Origin: JAAXHF01 sp963665955
GTDB lineage: Bacteria; Desulfobacterota; Binatia; Bin18
NCBI GenBank assembly: GCA_965231765.1
Contig: OZ246887.1
Span: 992,001 to 1,056,000, forward strand
DNA: 64,000 nt
Reading direction: 5' to 3'
Shown piece by piece: positions 15,632 to 23,930 of the stretch. The first letter of the stretch is position 1. Each line of letters opens with the position of its first letter. A model generated the notes under the pieces. It made no database searches, had not been told where the DNA came from, and saw only the letters and a program-made list of their open reading frames with translations. The translations under genes and the position numbers were made by a program.

Positions 15632-16459
15632 ATGGGTGTGATGGAGAAACTCCAGCTGGACGGCAAAATCATCATTATGACGGGAGCCGGGCGCGGCTTG
15701 GGTCGAGCAATGGCCCTCGATTTGGCCAAGGCTGGGGCCGACATTGTTGCTGCCGCTCGGACCAAGGAACAGATTGATGAGACGGCTGAGCTGATCCGCG
15801 CCACCGGCCGCCGCTGTATAGCCGTGCAGGTCAATATCACCGACTCAAGCTCTGTACAGGCCCTGGTTGATACCACACTTGCCGAGTTTGGTCGGATTGA
15901 CGTGCTGGTCAATAATGCAGGCGGCGTCACCCGAGGCTGGAATAAACCGCTTGAGGCAATCAGTGATGAGCAGTGGCAGAAGGGCATTGATACGAATCTG
16001 ACTGGAGCAGTTTTTTGTTGCCGAGCCGTGATTCCCCAGATGCTCCAACAAAGTGGTGGTAAAATCGTCAACATTACCTCTGGCCTTGGTGTCCGAGCCA
16101 GTAAGTATAATTTCATGTACTCGGCGGCCAAAGCTGGCTTGATCAATTTCACCCGCTGTATGGCCATGAACTACGCTGATCAAAATATCCAGACCAATCT
16201 CATCCTGCCCGGTATCTTCCCCCACGAGGATCCAGCCACGATGAACTTCTGGCAGGGCGGAAAATTCATCCCAGTTGGTCGCGTCGGCAAGGATGAAGAG
16301 CTCGGCTATTTGTGCGTCTTCTTGGCCTCAGATGTGTCCAATTATATGAATGGTGAAATGATCAGCACGGAAGGCGGCGGTCTCGCCGGTGGCCACGTCC
16401 CAACAGGCTTTGCTCCAGTTGTTCCGTTGCCAGCAGGTACAACTGGAGGTGCCAGATGA
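15632..16459 (+). CDS. SDR-family oxidoreductase (active-type)
   Basis: A 275-residue short-chain dehydrogenase/reductase. The NAD(P) motif is TGAGRGLG, then NNAGG, the catalytic Ser in ITSGLG, and YSAAK with the catalytic Tyr and Lys. A C-terminal extension of about 25 residues (GGHVPTGFAPVVPLPAGTTGGAR) goes beyond the usual 250. AGGAGG is well placed before the ATG. It overlaps the next SDR gene by 4 bp (ATGA), so the two are translated together. The neighbour lacks the catalytic Lys, so this may be the active partner of a pair. Confidence 0.9.
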   Translation: MGVMEKLQLDGKIIIMTGAGRGLGRAMALDLAKAGADIVAAARTKEQIDETAELIRATGRRCIAVQVNITDSSSVQALVDTTLAEFGRIDVLVNNAGGVTRGWNKPLEAISDEQWQKGIDTNLTGAVFCCRAVIPQMLQQSGGKIVNITSGLGVRASKYNFMYSAAKAGLINFTRCMAMNYADQNIQTNLILPGIFPHEDPATMNFWQGGKFIPVGRVGKDEELGYLCVFLASDVSNYMNGEMISTEGGGLAGGHVPTGFAPVVPLPAGTTGGAR

Positions 16460-17229
16460 GTCTGCCGGCCTTCTCTCTGCAAAATAAAGCGGCGCTTATC
16501 ATTGGTGCCTCCAATCCTATCGGGCGGGCACTCTCCCTGGCCTTAGCGGAAGCCGGAGCCGATACCGCCATTTCTACTATGCTTCCCTCGCCACAAGAAG
16601 TTGCGGCCATTCAATCTTGTGGCAACGCCATTCAAGAAATGGGCGGTAAGGTTTTTGCCCAGACCATCGATATTACGAGCGAAACCGATGTGGATGCACT
16701 CGTCCAACGAACGGTTGCTGAGCTGGGCAGTCTCGATATCTTGGTCAACGCCCCAGATTTACCGTTTGCCAAGCCCGTGCCTGAGGTCTCACTGACAGAG
16801 TGGAATCGGGTGCTGGAAGTCAACCTAACGGGAGTCTATCTGAGCTGTCGAGCGGCTGCGGGTCCGATGTTACATCAGCAAAAGGGGCGCATCGTCAACG
16901 TGGTTTCGATGCTCGGGGAACGGGGCATGGCGAATGGCAGCGCGTATTGTGCCGCTCAAGCCGGTGTGTTGAACTTGACGCGTGCCTTGTCGCAAGAGTG
17001 GGCGCGCCAGGGGATCACCGTCAATGCGATTGGGGCTGGCTGGACGGAAGGCATGGGCATGATTGCGGATGAAGCGCTCCAAAAGCAGCTGACTCGTTAC
17101 GTACCACAAAAACGTTTAGCCCAACCCGAAGATATTGGCGATGCCGTCGTCACCTTTGCGTCAGAGGCATCGGGTTTTATCACCGGTCAGGTCCTGTGGC
17201 TTGAAGGCGGAGTGCTGAGCCGCTTGTAA
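16456..17229 (+). CDS. SDR-family protein lacking the catalytic lysine
   Basis: A 257-residue SDR-fold protein. The cofactor motif is irregular (IGASNPIG), NNAG reads NAPD, and the YxxxK motif reads YCAAQ, so the catalytic Lys is Gln. The Tyr and a preceding Ser (VSMLGERG) remain. These changes suggest a non-catalytic or altered partner of the SDR directly upstream, with which it shares an ATGA overlap. The end (GFITGQVLWLEGG) is normal for the family. The alternative is that it is a slowly decaying paralogue, but the frame is intact over the full length. Confidence 0.8.
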   Translation: MSLPAFSLQNKAALIIGASNPIGRALSLALAEAGADTAISTMLPSPQEVAAIQSCGNAIQEMGGKVFAQTIDITSETDVDALVQRTVAELGSLDILVNAPDLPFAKPVPEVSLTEWNRVLEVNLTGVYLSCRAAAGPMLHQQKGRIVNVVSMLGERGMANGSAYCAAQAGVLNLTRALSQEWARQGITVNAIGAGWTEGMGMIADEALQKQLTRYVPQKRLAQPEDIGDAVVTFASEASGFITGQVLWLEGGVLSRL

Positions 17230-17265
17230 CACTGCATGCCTTTTTTCAAAAGAACCCACTCTTGT

Positions 17266-17288
17266 GCTAGAACTATAGTTGTTCTAGC
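17266..17288. promoter_or_regulatory. Inverted repeat GCTAGAAC-N7-GTTCTAGC before cysE
   Basis: A perfect 8-bp inverted repeat (17266-17273 and 17281-17288), 25 bp before the cysE start and 37 bp after the SDR stop. No T-run follows, so an operator is more likely than a terminator. The cognate regulator is unknown. Confidence 0.45.
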
Positions 17289-17313
17289 CTCCCGTTCAGG
17301 TTAAAGGAGAGAC

Positions 17314-18159
17314 ATGTTACAGGCAGTCAAACGACAACAGCTCAGCGACGACTGGATCTGGCAGACCATTCGGGAAGAAGCTGCTCGGGAAGCGGAACAA
17401 GAGCCGGTGCTGGCCAGCTTTCTGCACTCGATTATTCTCAACCACTCGTCTCTTGAAGAAGCGCTCAGCTTTCATCTGGCGGGCAAGCTCACCAACCTCA
17501 ATCTTCCGTCGATGTCTCTGCGGGACATTATCATGGAAGCCATGACTCAGGATAAAAATATCGGTAAAGCTGTCCGAGCCGATATCAAAGGCGTGCGGGA
17601 ACGCGACCCAGCCTGTTCCACCTATTTACTCCCGCTGCTGTATTATAAGGGTTTGCATGCCCTCGAAGCGTATCGGACTGCTCACTGGCTGTGGACCCAG
17701 GATCGCAAAACCCTGGCCGCCTGCTTTCAGAACCGGATTTCGGAAGTCTTTGGTGTCGATATCCACCCCGCCGCTCGGATTGGCTCGGGCGTTTTTATTG
17801 ACCATGGCACGAGTCTCGTGATTGGCGAGACCGCAGTCGTGGAAGATGAAGTGTCGATGCTCCAAGAGGTCACCCTGGGTGGAACGGGAAAAGAGAGCGG
17901 CGACCGGCATCCCAAGATTCGGACGGGCGTGCTGATCAGCGCTGGGGCAAAAATCCTCGGCAATGTCGAAGTCGGCGCCAACGCTAAAGTTGGGGCGGGC
18001 AGCGTCGTGCTAAGCGATGTCGCAGCCGGTTGTACCGTGGTTGGTGTTCCGGCCAAAGTCGTTGGGCGCGGTACCCACAGCCACCCTGCGCTAGAGATGG
18101 ACCACCAGTTCCCGACCGACGTGAATATTCCAGAATACATCCCGCTTGAAGAGCACTGA
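17314..18159 (+). CDS. cysE: Serine O-acetyltransferase
   Basis: Transfers acetyl from acetyl-CoA to L-serine, giving O-acetylserine for cysteine synthesis in the cytoplasm. The 281-residue protein has the helical N-terminal SATase domain (DDWIWQTIREEAAREAEQEPVLASFLHS, about 8-120) and a left-handed beta-helix of hexapeptide repeats (HPAARIGSGVFIDHGTSLVIGETAVVED, about 150-250). The conserved DHGT and the HPKIRTGVLISAGAKILGN segment carry active-site residues. AAAGGAG precedes the ATG. A perfect inverted repeat upstream may control it. Confidence 0.93.
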   Translation: MLQAVKRQQLSDDWIWQTIREEAAREAEQEPVLASFLHSIILNHSSLEEALSFHLAGKLTNLNLPSMSLRDIIMEAMTQDKNIGKAVRADIKGVRERDPACSTYLLPLLYYKGLHALEAYRTAHWLWTQDRKTLAACFQNRISEVFGVDIHPAARIGSGVFIDHGTSLVIGETAVVEDEVSMLQEVTLGGTGKESGDRHPKIRTGVLISAGAKILGNVEVGANAKVGAGSVVLSDVAAGCTVVGVPAKVVGRGTHSHPALEMDHQFPTDVNIPEYIPLEEH

Positions 18160-18186
18160 GCACCTTCCCTCTGTACGGCTCAAGAC

Positions 18187-18405
18187 ATGCTGCGACTGTA
18201 CGACTATCTTCCGTCCGGCAACGGCTATAAAGTCCGCTTGCTCCTGACCCAGCTTGATACTGCGTTCGAGCGGATCGAACTGGAAGCCTCGGAATGGATT
18301 AATACCTATCGTGCCTTTTGGGAGAAACGCCTGGGTCATCTGGAGTATCACCTGCGTCTTCTTGGCACACTAGCGCTTGAATCCACTACACAGAAGCATC
18401 TATGA
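18187..18405 (+). pseudogene. Glutathione S-transferase N-terminal remnant
   Basis: The first 35 residues (LRLYDYLPSGNGYKVRLLLTQLDTAFERIELE) are the beta1-alpha1-beta2 start of a GST of the kind ending the thioredoxin-like domain. The sequence then leaves the family after about residue 36 and ends at 72, where a working GST needs about 200. The likeliest reading is a gene that lost its middle and C-terminal parts by deletion. It lies between cysE and the aminopeptidase on the same strand and overlaps no other gene. Confidence 0.65.
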
Positions 18406-18439
18406 TGCGCTCATACCGATTGCCAAAGGAGAGTGCATC

Positions 18440-20275
18440 TTGGATACCGTCTCTGTGACCAATGAACGGATCGCTCAGCGCATCACAGCCTTGTGTCAAC
18501 GGCTGGAGCAAGAACAGGTTGATGTCTATCTGGTGCCGTCTGCGGATTCACATCTCAATGAATATGTGTCCGTCCACCAGCAACGCCGGGCCGCGATTAG
18601 TAATTTCACTGGCTCTGCGGGAGATGCGTTAATTAGCCGGCAGGGCAGCCATGTCTTTGCAGACTCGCGCTATTATCTGCAAGCTGACCAAGAGGTGGAC
18701 CCGGCGCTCTTTCACATCCACAAAGTTGGTATGGAAGGCGAGCAGACACTCACCGAATGCCTGCGGGAGCTGGAAAAGGAACGCGGCAGCTTGCGGGTCG
18801 GCTATGATCCGTTTGTCGTCGCCATGGACATGCAGGCAACCTATACCAAAAGCTTGAAAGCCGCCGACTCAGCCCTAGTCCCTATTTCTGGCAACTTGGT
18901 CGATGCAGTCTGGGAGAATCGCTCGGTGGCTGTCTCTCAGCCGATCTATCTGCTGTCCGATGCGGAAACTGGACGCTCAGTGGCCGACAAACTCAGCGCA
19001 GTCCGGAAAGAAATGGACCAGGAAGAGGCAGCAGTCTTAATCCTGACCAAGCTTGATGAAATTGCCTGGTTGACCAATTTGCGGGGCAGCGATGTGTCCT
19101 ATAACCCAGTGTTTGAGGCGTATATGGTTATCGAGCATGAGCGGGCAACCTGTTTTACCCGTCTGACGCCGGAACCAGAGATACAGGACGCCCTCGTTCC
19201 GCATGTCACATTTGCGCCCTATGAGGCGTACACAGAGACCCTGCAACGGATTGGGACCGAAATAAGCGGAGCAAGTGGAAAAATCTGGCTCGACCCGTCC
19301 GGCACAACCATGGGCACCCGTTTGCTGCTGCCTGAAGGCCAGCAGATTCACGAAGCCCGCAATCCTGTTGTGCTGATGAAAGCCCTCAAAAATGAAGTTG
19401 AGATCACTGCGAGTCGTGATGCGCATAAACGCGCTGCCGCAGCGAAGATTCGCAGTCTGGCCCGCATGGAATGCGCGCGGGCTGAGGGCCAGGTTGTCAG
19501 TGAAAAGGCGTATGCTCAGATGCTCAGCGAAGAATATGCCCGCGAAGAGGGCTATCGCGACCTCAGCTTCACAACGATTTCAGCAGTGGGGGCGAATGGC
19601 GCGATTGTCCACTATGGTGGTGCCAACGACGAAGTCGCCTTGCGTGATGGCGAGTTATTCCTGGTCGATTCAGGCACCCAGATGGGTGCTGGTACGACGG
19701 ACGACACACGGACGATTTGCATCGGCACACCGACTGCACGTCAACAACAGCTGTATACCTTAGTCTTACGCTGTCACATCCAGTTGGCCCGTCAAAAGTT
19801 TCCAGATGGCACCAGTGGCGTTGCCCTCGACGCGCTCACGCGGGGCCAGATGTGGAACGCTGGGCTTGATTACGGCCACGGCACCGGCCATGGCGTTGGC
19901 GCTCTTCTGAATGTCCATGAAGGTCCCCAACGCGTAGCCCCCCGAGGCAGTGATGAGCCCCTGAAGCCAGGCATGATTATCTCGAATGAACCGGGCTATT
20001 ACGAAGCTGGCTGGGGCGGGATTCGGCTGGAAAATCTCTACGTTGTGACAGTAGATGAAACACTGCCGGAACATCCGAGCGGCAAAAAATGGTACCAGTT
20101 GGATACCCTCACCTTGATTCCGTTTGATCACCGTTTGATTGATTGGGAGCAGCTGAGCGAGCCCGACCGGGATTGGTTGGCTGCGTATCACAGGCAGGTC
20201 TTGGAGACCATTCAGCCGGTGCTCAGTGACGGAGATCAGGTCTGGCTGCGGGCGGCGTGTGAGCCGTTTTTGTAG
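18440..20275 (+). CDS. pepP: Aminopeptidase P (Xaa-Pro aminopeptidase, long form)
   Basis: Removes N-terminal residues next to proline; a dinuclear manganese-type enzyme of the M24 family, cytoplasmic. At about 611 residues it matches the long, three-part form: two creatinase-like N-terminal domains, then the pita-bread domain. Metal ligands are in LVDSGTQ and GTTDDTR (Asp pair), HGTGHGVGA (His), and NEPGYYEAGWGGIRLENL (Glu pair). The start is TTG 18440, directly after AAAGGAGA at ideal distance; an ATG 21 codons upstream has no such site. The C-terminal tail with WLAAYHRQVLETIQP is normal for long forms. Confidence 0.88.
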   Translation: MDTVSVTNERIAQRITALCQRLEQEQVDVYLVPSADSHLNEYVSVHQQRRAAISNFTGSAGDALISRQGSHVFADSRYYLQADQEVDPALFHIHKVGMEGEQTLTECLRELEKERGSLRVGYDPFVVAMDMQATYTKSLKAADSALVPISGNLVDAVWENRSVAVSQPIYLLSDAETGRSVADKLSAVRKEMDQEEAAVLILTKLDEIAWLTNLRGSDVSYNPVFEAYMVIEHERATCFTRLTPEPEIQDALVPHVTFAPYEAYTETLQRIGTEISGASGKIWLDPSGTTMGTRLLLPEGQQIHEARNPVVLMKALKNEVEITASRDAHKRAAAAKIRSLARMECARAEGQVVSEKAYAQMLSEEYAREEGYRDLSFTTISAVGANGAIVHYGGANDEVALRDGELFLVDSGTQMGAGTTDDTRTICIGTPTARQQQLYTLVLRCHIQLARQKFPDGTSGVALDALTRGQMWNAGLDYGHGTGHGVGALLNVHEGPQRVAPRGSDEPLKPGMIISNEPGYYEAGWGGIRLENLYVVTVDETLPEHPSGKKWYQLDTLTLIPFDHRLIDWEQLSEPDRDWLAAYHRQVLETIQPVLSDGDQVWLRAACEPFL

Positions 20276-20356
20276 AGGCTATGGCTTAGCTCAAGGGTGA
20301 GGATGCGCACGTTACGACCTGACCGTAAAACACCCTCAGCCTACACAATATTGGCT

Positions 20357-20373
20357 CTCTCCCTGAGGGAGAG
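20357..20373. repeat. Hairpin CTCTCCC-TGA-GGGAGAG
   Basis: A perfect 7-bp stem with a 3-nt loop between the convergent aminopeptidase and FKBP genes. It belongs to the widespread CTCTCCCTGAGGGAGAGGG intergenic repeat type and may stop transcription from either side. Confidence 0.55.
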
Positions 20374-20395
20374 GGAGAAACTACAGGGGCTCAGG

Positions 20396-20824
20396 CTACG
20401 CAATTTCAACCAGCTCGATATCGAATGTCAGATCTTTTCCGGCTAACTTATGATTGGCGTCAACCGTGAGTTTGGTCCCAGACAAGGCCGTGACTTTCAC
20501 CACAAGTGGCTGGCCTTCTTTTGGGCGCATTTGGAGCTGTTGGCCGACTCTGACTTCGAGGTTCTCGGGGAGTTGGTTGCGGTCCATCTCCGCCACCATT
20601 TCCGGACGGTGGACACCATACCCCTGCTCGGGTGGGATATTGACCGTCACAGATTCGCCAGTCTTCAACCCTTCGACGGCTTTTTCAAAACCAGCAATCA
20701 GCTGGCCTTTGCCAATCGTAAACTCAAGCGTGTCCTTACCAGCAGAGGAGTCAAAGACCGTGCCGTCCTCTAATTTTCCAGTGTAGTGAACGCGTACGGT
20801 ATCGCCTCGTTTTGCTTTTGCCAT
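20396..20824 (-). CDS. FKBP-type peptidyl-prolyl isomerase, SlyD-like
   Basis: A 142-residue cytoplasmic prolyl isomerase/chaperone. It starts with DTVRVHYTGKLEDGTVFDSS and has GKGQLIAGFEKAVEGLKTGES, then the inserted-in-flap domain (PPEQGYGVHRPEMVAEMDRNQLPENLEVRVGQQLQM) and a C-terminal strand (LTFDIELVEI) that completes the FKBP fold. The His-rich, metal-binding tail of E. coli SlyD is absent. GGAGGAGAG precedes the ATG at 20824; the frame is open further upstream but without a family match. A strong terminator lies just before it on the same strand, so it has its own promoter. Confidence 0.9.
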   Translation of the reverse strand: MAKAKRGDTVRVHYTGKLEDGTVFDSSAGKDTLEFTIGKGQLIAGFEKAVEGLKTGESVTVNIPPEQGYGVHRPEMVAEMDRNQLPENLEVRVGQQLQMRPKEGQPLVVKVTALSGTKLTVDANHKLAGKDLTFDIELVEIA

Positions 20825-20856
20825 AATCTCTCTCCTCCAGACTAGCGGGTAGATAC

Positions 20857-20899
20857 AAAAAGGCCCCTGGAACCGTGAGCAGGTTTCCAGGGGCCTTTT
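20857..20899 (-). terminator. Rho-independent terminator of the CaiB gene
   Basis: The 12-nt arms at 20861-20872 and 20885-20896 (AGGCCCCTGGAA and TTCCAGGGGCCT) are flanked by AAAA and TTTT. It is read mainly on the minus strand, ending the CoA-transferase transcript from 21054 before the FKBP gene. Confidence 0.85.
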
Positions 20900-21053
20900 C
20901 TTTTCTGAACCAACCCAACTTATGCTCAACGAGTATGGGCGTGAGTCTACTTGGTTTCCGGCATCAATACAAGCCGAGCCAGACGGGACAGCCTCTCTCA
21001 CTGCTCATGAAGCTCGGCTCTCAGCAGCTCCCAGAGCCTGGTCTTCGGATTGA

Positions 21054-22256
21054 TCAGCCAATAATGGAGGTGACTCTGAGGCGTTCAATATCGTCCGAGC
21101 TGTAACCCAGTCCCAGCAAAATCTCATCGGTATGCTGACCAAGGGTCGGCGGAGGACTCTGGACCGCGGCTGGGGTATCGGAGAAACGCCACACGGGTCC
21201 GATCGTCTCAAAGGTCCCAGCCGTCGGGTGCTCAATTTCGCGGACGACATCCAACTCTTGGATCTGTGGATGCTGAAACAGGCTCATATAGTTGGTAAAC
21301 GGCACGGCATCGCCTTGAAACTCATGAATGAGATGCACAATTTCATCGTTTGTCTTTGTCGCAAACGCCTTTTCCCAAATCGGCTTGACTTCCGCCACAT
21401 ACCGCCCAACCCCAGTGACTTCACGTCCAAAGCCATCAAAGCGCGGGTCGGCCAAGGACTCTTCCATGCCAAGCGAGATCAGGAGCCGATCCCAGTCTTC
21501 ACTACTGCCACGCCGCAGACTAAAAAAGACGTAGCCGTCTTTGGTCTTGTAGCCTTCATCAGGCGGCTTGGTATAGCTATCAAGGTGAAATCCGTACCAG
21601 TCGTCCGGATCGGTCATCGACGTCCACATAATGCCCCGCATGTGCAGCAGCGTCCCCAACATACTGACTGAGACCCGCTGTCCTCCGCCTTTGCGCAACC
21701 GATGGAACAGTCCAGCTGTCACTGCTTGAGAGATAAATACGCCTGTGCTGAGACTGGCAACATCCGTGCCTAAACGCACCGGCGGTTCCCCAATCCGGCC
21801 CAGCGAGTTGGTGTAGTCGGCCATCGCTTGAATGACGAGTTCAGCCCCAGGCAGATTGCTCAGCGGACCCTTTTCACCAAAGGCACTGACTGCGCAGTAG
21901 ATCAGTTTGGGATTGAGAACCTGCAAGTCGGCATACCCCAGCCCGAGCTTCTCAGCCTCCCCCGCGCCAAAGTCTTCCAGCACGACATCTGCCTGTGTCA
22001 CCAGGCGCCGCACGATTTCCTGGCCTTCAGCCGTGTGTATATCAAGCCCAAGACTCTTCTTATTGCGGTTGAGACTGAGGAAAACTGCGCTCTCATCCCC
22101 GATAAACGGTGGTCCCATCGTCCGCGAGGCATCCCCGTCGAGCGGCTCAATCTTCACAATCTCCGCCCCAGCATCGCCAAGACGCATCGAGCCAAACGGG
22201 CCGCATAACCCTTGGGTCAAATCAACAATGCGATAGTCGGATAGCGCACCAGGCAT
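21054..22256 (-). CDS. CaiB/BaiF family III CoA-transferase
   Basis: A 400-residue family III CoA-transferase: YRIVDLTQGLCGPFGSMRLGDAGAEIVKIEPLDGD at the start, LNRNKKSLGLDIHTAEGQEI, DVVLEDFGAGEAEKLGLGYADL, and the active-site Asp region RLGTDVASLSTGVFISQAV. GAGAAG precedes the ATG. It is immediately downstream of a second CaiB gene (25 bp) on the same strand; the two are only distantly alike and probably act on different acids or form a hetero-oligomer. A terminator ends the transcript 155 bp further on. Confidence 0.9.
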   Translation of the reverse strand: MPGALSDYRIVDLTQGLCGPFGSMRLGDAGAEIVKIEPLDGDASRTMGPPFIGDESAVFLSLNRNKKSLGLDIHTAEGQEIVRRLVTQADVVLEDFGAGEAEKLGLGYADLQVLNPKLIYCAVSAFGEKGPLSNLPGAELVIQAMADYTNSLGRIGEPPVRLGTDVASLSTGVFISQAVTAGLFHRLRKGGGQRVSVSMLGTLLHMRGIMWTSMTDPDDWYGFHLDSYTKPPDEGYKTKDGYVFFSLRRGSSEDWDRLLISLGMEESLADPRFDGFGREVTGVGRYVAEVKPIWEKAFATKTNDEIVHLIHEFQGDAVPFTNYMSLFQHPQIQELDVVREIEHPTAGTFETIGPVWRFSDTPAAVQSPPPTLGQHTDEILLGLGYSSDDIERLRVTSIIG

Positions 22257-22280
22257 AGTCTTCTCGTTTTTCTCTGCTCT

Positions 22281-23432
22281 CTATGTTTCAATGCCAAACT
22301 CGCGCAGGACTTCCTGAGTATGCTCTCCCTTGAGTCCGCCCGGACGAACTGGGCCAGCTGGGGTTTGACTAAATTCCCACGGCACCCCGTCAACGCTGAG
22401 CGTGCCCCAATGCGGGCTGTCCATATCAACAATATGTTCGTTCTGCAGCACTTGGGGATGGTAGCGGAGTGCCTCAAAATCCTGGACCCGACTATTCGAC
22501 ACCTGCTCCTTGGTCAGCCGAATCACCCACCAAGCAACCGGTTTGGCCCGAAACCGCTCTTCGAGGAGTGGGATCAGTTCCTGACGATGCTCGACCCGTT
22601 TGGGGTTCGTAGCGAAACGCGGATCATCAATCAGCTCCTCCGCTTTGATGGCCCGGCAGAAGCGCGGCCACTGATCTTCACTGACCACTCCAACAGTGAT
22701 ATATTTCTGATCCTCACATAAGAAGGCTTGGTGCGGGACTGTTGTTGTGACTGCACTGCCCATCGGCGCAGGCTGTTCTTGGGTAGCAAAATACTCGGCC
22801 AAGCGACTTGTTTGCAGCGACATCGACGCCGCTAACATTTCGATTTCGATATTCTGGCCCTGGCCTGTTTTCTCACGTGCCAACAAGGCTTGCAGGACGG
22901 CTTCGACAATCATCGAGCTCGTATTGATATCCAGATGCGCAAAATGACGAAACATCTCACCCTGCGAGCCTGGCTGGCCAGTCGTACTACACCAACCCGA
23001 GAAAGCTTGAACAGTCGGATCAACGCCGGCCTCTTTTGCCATTGGCCCGGTTCTTCCGTAGGCCGAAGCTGAGACATACACCATCTTGGGATTCACCTGC
23101 GACACAACATCATAGCCAAGCCCCAAGCGTTCAACCGCCCCCGGCCGCATGTTTTGGATAAACACATCACTCTTCTCAAGCATCTTGAGCGCAATAGCGC
23201 GGTCAGCCTCTTGCTTAAGATCTAAGACGATATGTCGCTTATTAAAGTTGGCCGAGATATACAATACAGCCGAACCCTTAATCGGCGGAGGAATATAATG
23301 TGACAACTCGCCATCCGGAGACTCGACTTTGATGACATCAGCCCCCATCTCACCCAACAGCTTAGAAGCCCACGGGCCAACCGCTGCAATACTCAGATCA
23401 AAGACACGAATACCATCAAGAATACCAGGCAT
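22281..23432 (-). CDS. CaiB/BaiF family III CoA-transferase
   Basis: A 383-residue family III CoA-transferase: LDGIRVFDLSIAAVGPWASKLLGEMGADVIKVESPDGE, NFNKRHIVLDLKQEADRAIALKMLEKSDVFIQNMRPGAVERLGLGYD, and the Asp-containing HLDINTSSMIVEAVLQALLAREKTGQGQNIEIEML. The ATG at 23432 follows GGAGGAATC; a start 12 codons upstream has no ribosome site. It lies between the thiolase/DUF35 pair and another CaiB gene, all on one strand, which suggests a CoA-thioester degradation unit. Substrate unknown. Confidence 0.9.
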   Translation of the reverse strand: MPGILDGIRVFDLSIAAVGPWASKLLGEMGADVIKVESPDGELSHYIPPPIKGSAVLYISANFNKRHIVLDLKQEADRAIALKMLEKSDVFIQNMRPGAVERLGLGYDVVSQVNPKMVYVSASAYGRTGPMAKEAGVDPTVQAFSGWCSTTGQPGSQGEMFRHFAHLDINTSSMIVEAVLQALLAREKTGQGQNIEIEMLAASMSLQTSRLAEYFATQEQPAPMGSAVTTTVPHQAFLCEDQKYITVGVVSEDQWPRFCRAIKAEELIDDPRFATNPKRVEHRQELIPLLEERFRAKPVAWWVIRLTKEQVSNSRVQDFEALRYHPQVLQNEHIVDMDSPHWGTLSVDGVPWEFSQTPAGPVRPGGLKGEHTQEVLREFGIET

Positions 23433-23514
23433 GATTCCTCCACTGATCAGGACTGAGGGCTGAGTCAAAATATGACTCTTCGTGATTCCCCCGCTCAGTC
23501 CTCATCACTCCGTC

Positions 23515-23928
23515 CTATTTTTTGGCCGGTTTAAACTTCGCCAGTGTCACTTCATCGGTAATGTCGTCAAAGATGATTTCGACTGGCATACCGATCTGAA
23601 TATCCGCATCGTCTACCTCGACTAAGTTGGTCAGTAAACGTGGGCCTTCTTCCAGCTCGACCTCGGCAACGTTATACGGGATGTCGTCTTTAAAAGACGA
23701 AAAATATGCCTGATGAAACACAACCCAAGAGTTGACTTTACCTCGGCCACTCAGCTTTTGCCACGAAAAATTCCGTGACCAACACTCGGGGCAGAACGGC
23801 GCGGGTGGATACCAGAGTTTGCCGCAGTCGTCGCATTTCGGCATCACAACCTGACGTTGCTTGAGACCGTCCCAGTACGGCTGATTGAGCGAGGAGATGG
23901 CCGGCATGGGTTTCGTATATTCAGCCAT
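23515..23928 (-). CDS. Zn-ribbon OB-fold protein (DUF35), thiolase partner
   Basis: A 137-residue protein: N-terminal helix, rubredoxin-like zinc ribbon with two Cys pairs (CDDCGKLWYPPAPFCPEC), then an OB-fold (GRGKVNSWVVFHQAYFSSFKDDIPYNVAEVELEEGPRLLTNLVEV). Such proteins bind CoA thioesters and pass them to a partner thiolase; they form complexes such as the archaeal thiolase/HMG-CoA synthase/DUF35 assembly. The thiolase stop is only 2 bp upstream, so the pair is one operon and probably one complex. CGGAGG precedes the ATG at 23928. Confidence 0.9.
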   Translation of the reverse strand: MAEYTKPMPAISSLNQPYWDGLKQRQVVMPKCDDCGKLWYPPAPFCPECWSRNFSWQKLSGRGKVNSWVVFHQAYFSSFKDDIPYNVAEVELEEGPRLLTNLVEVDDADIQIGMPVEIIFDDITDEVTLAKFKPAKK

Positions 23929-23930
23929 GC

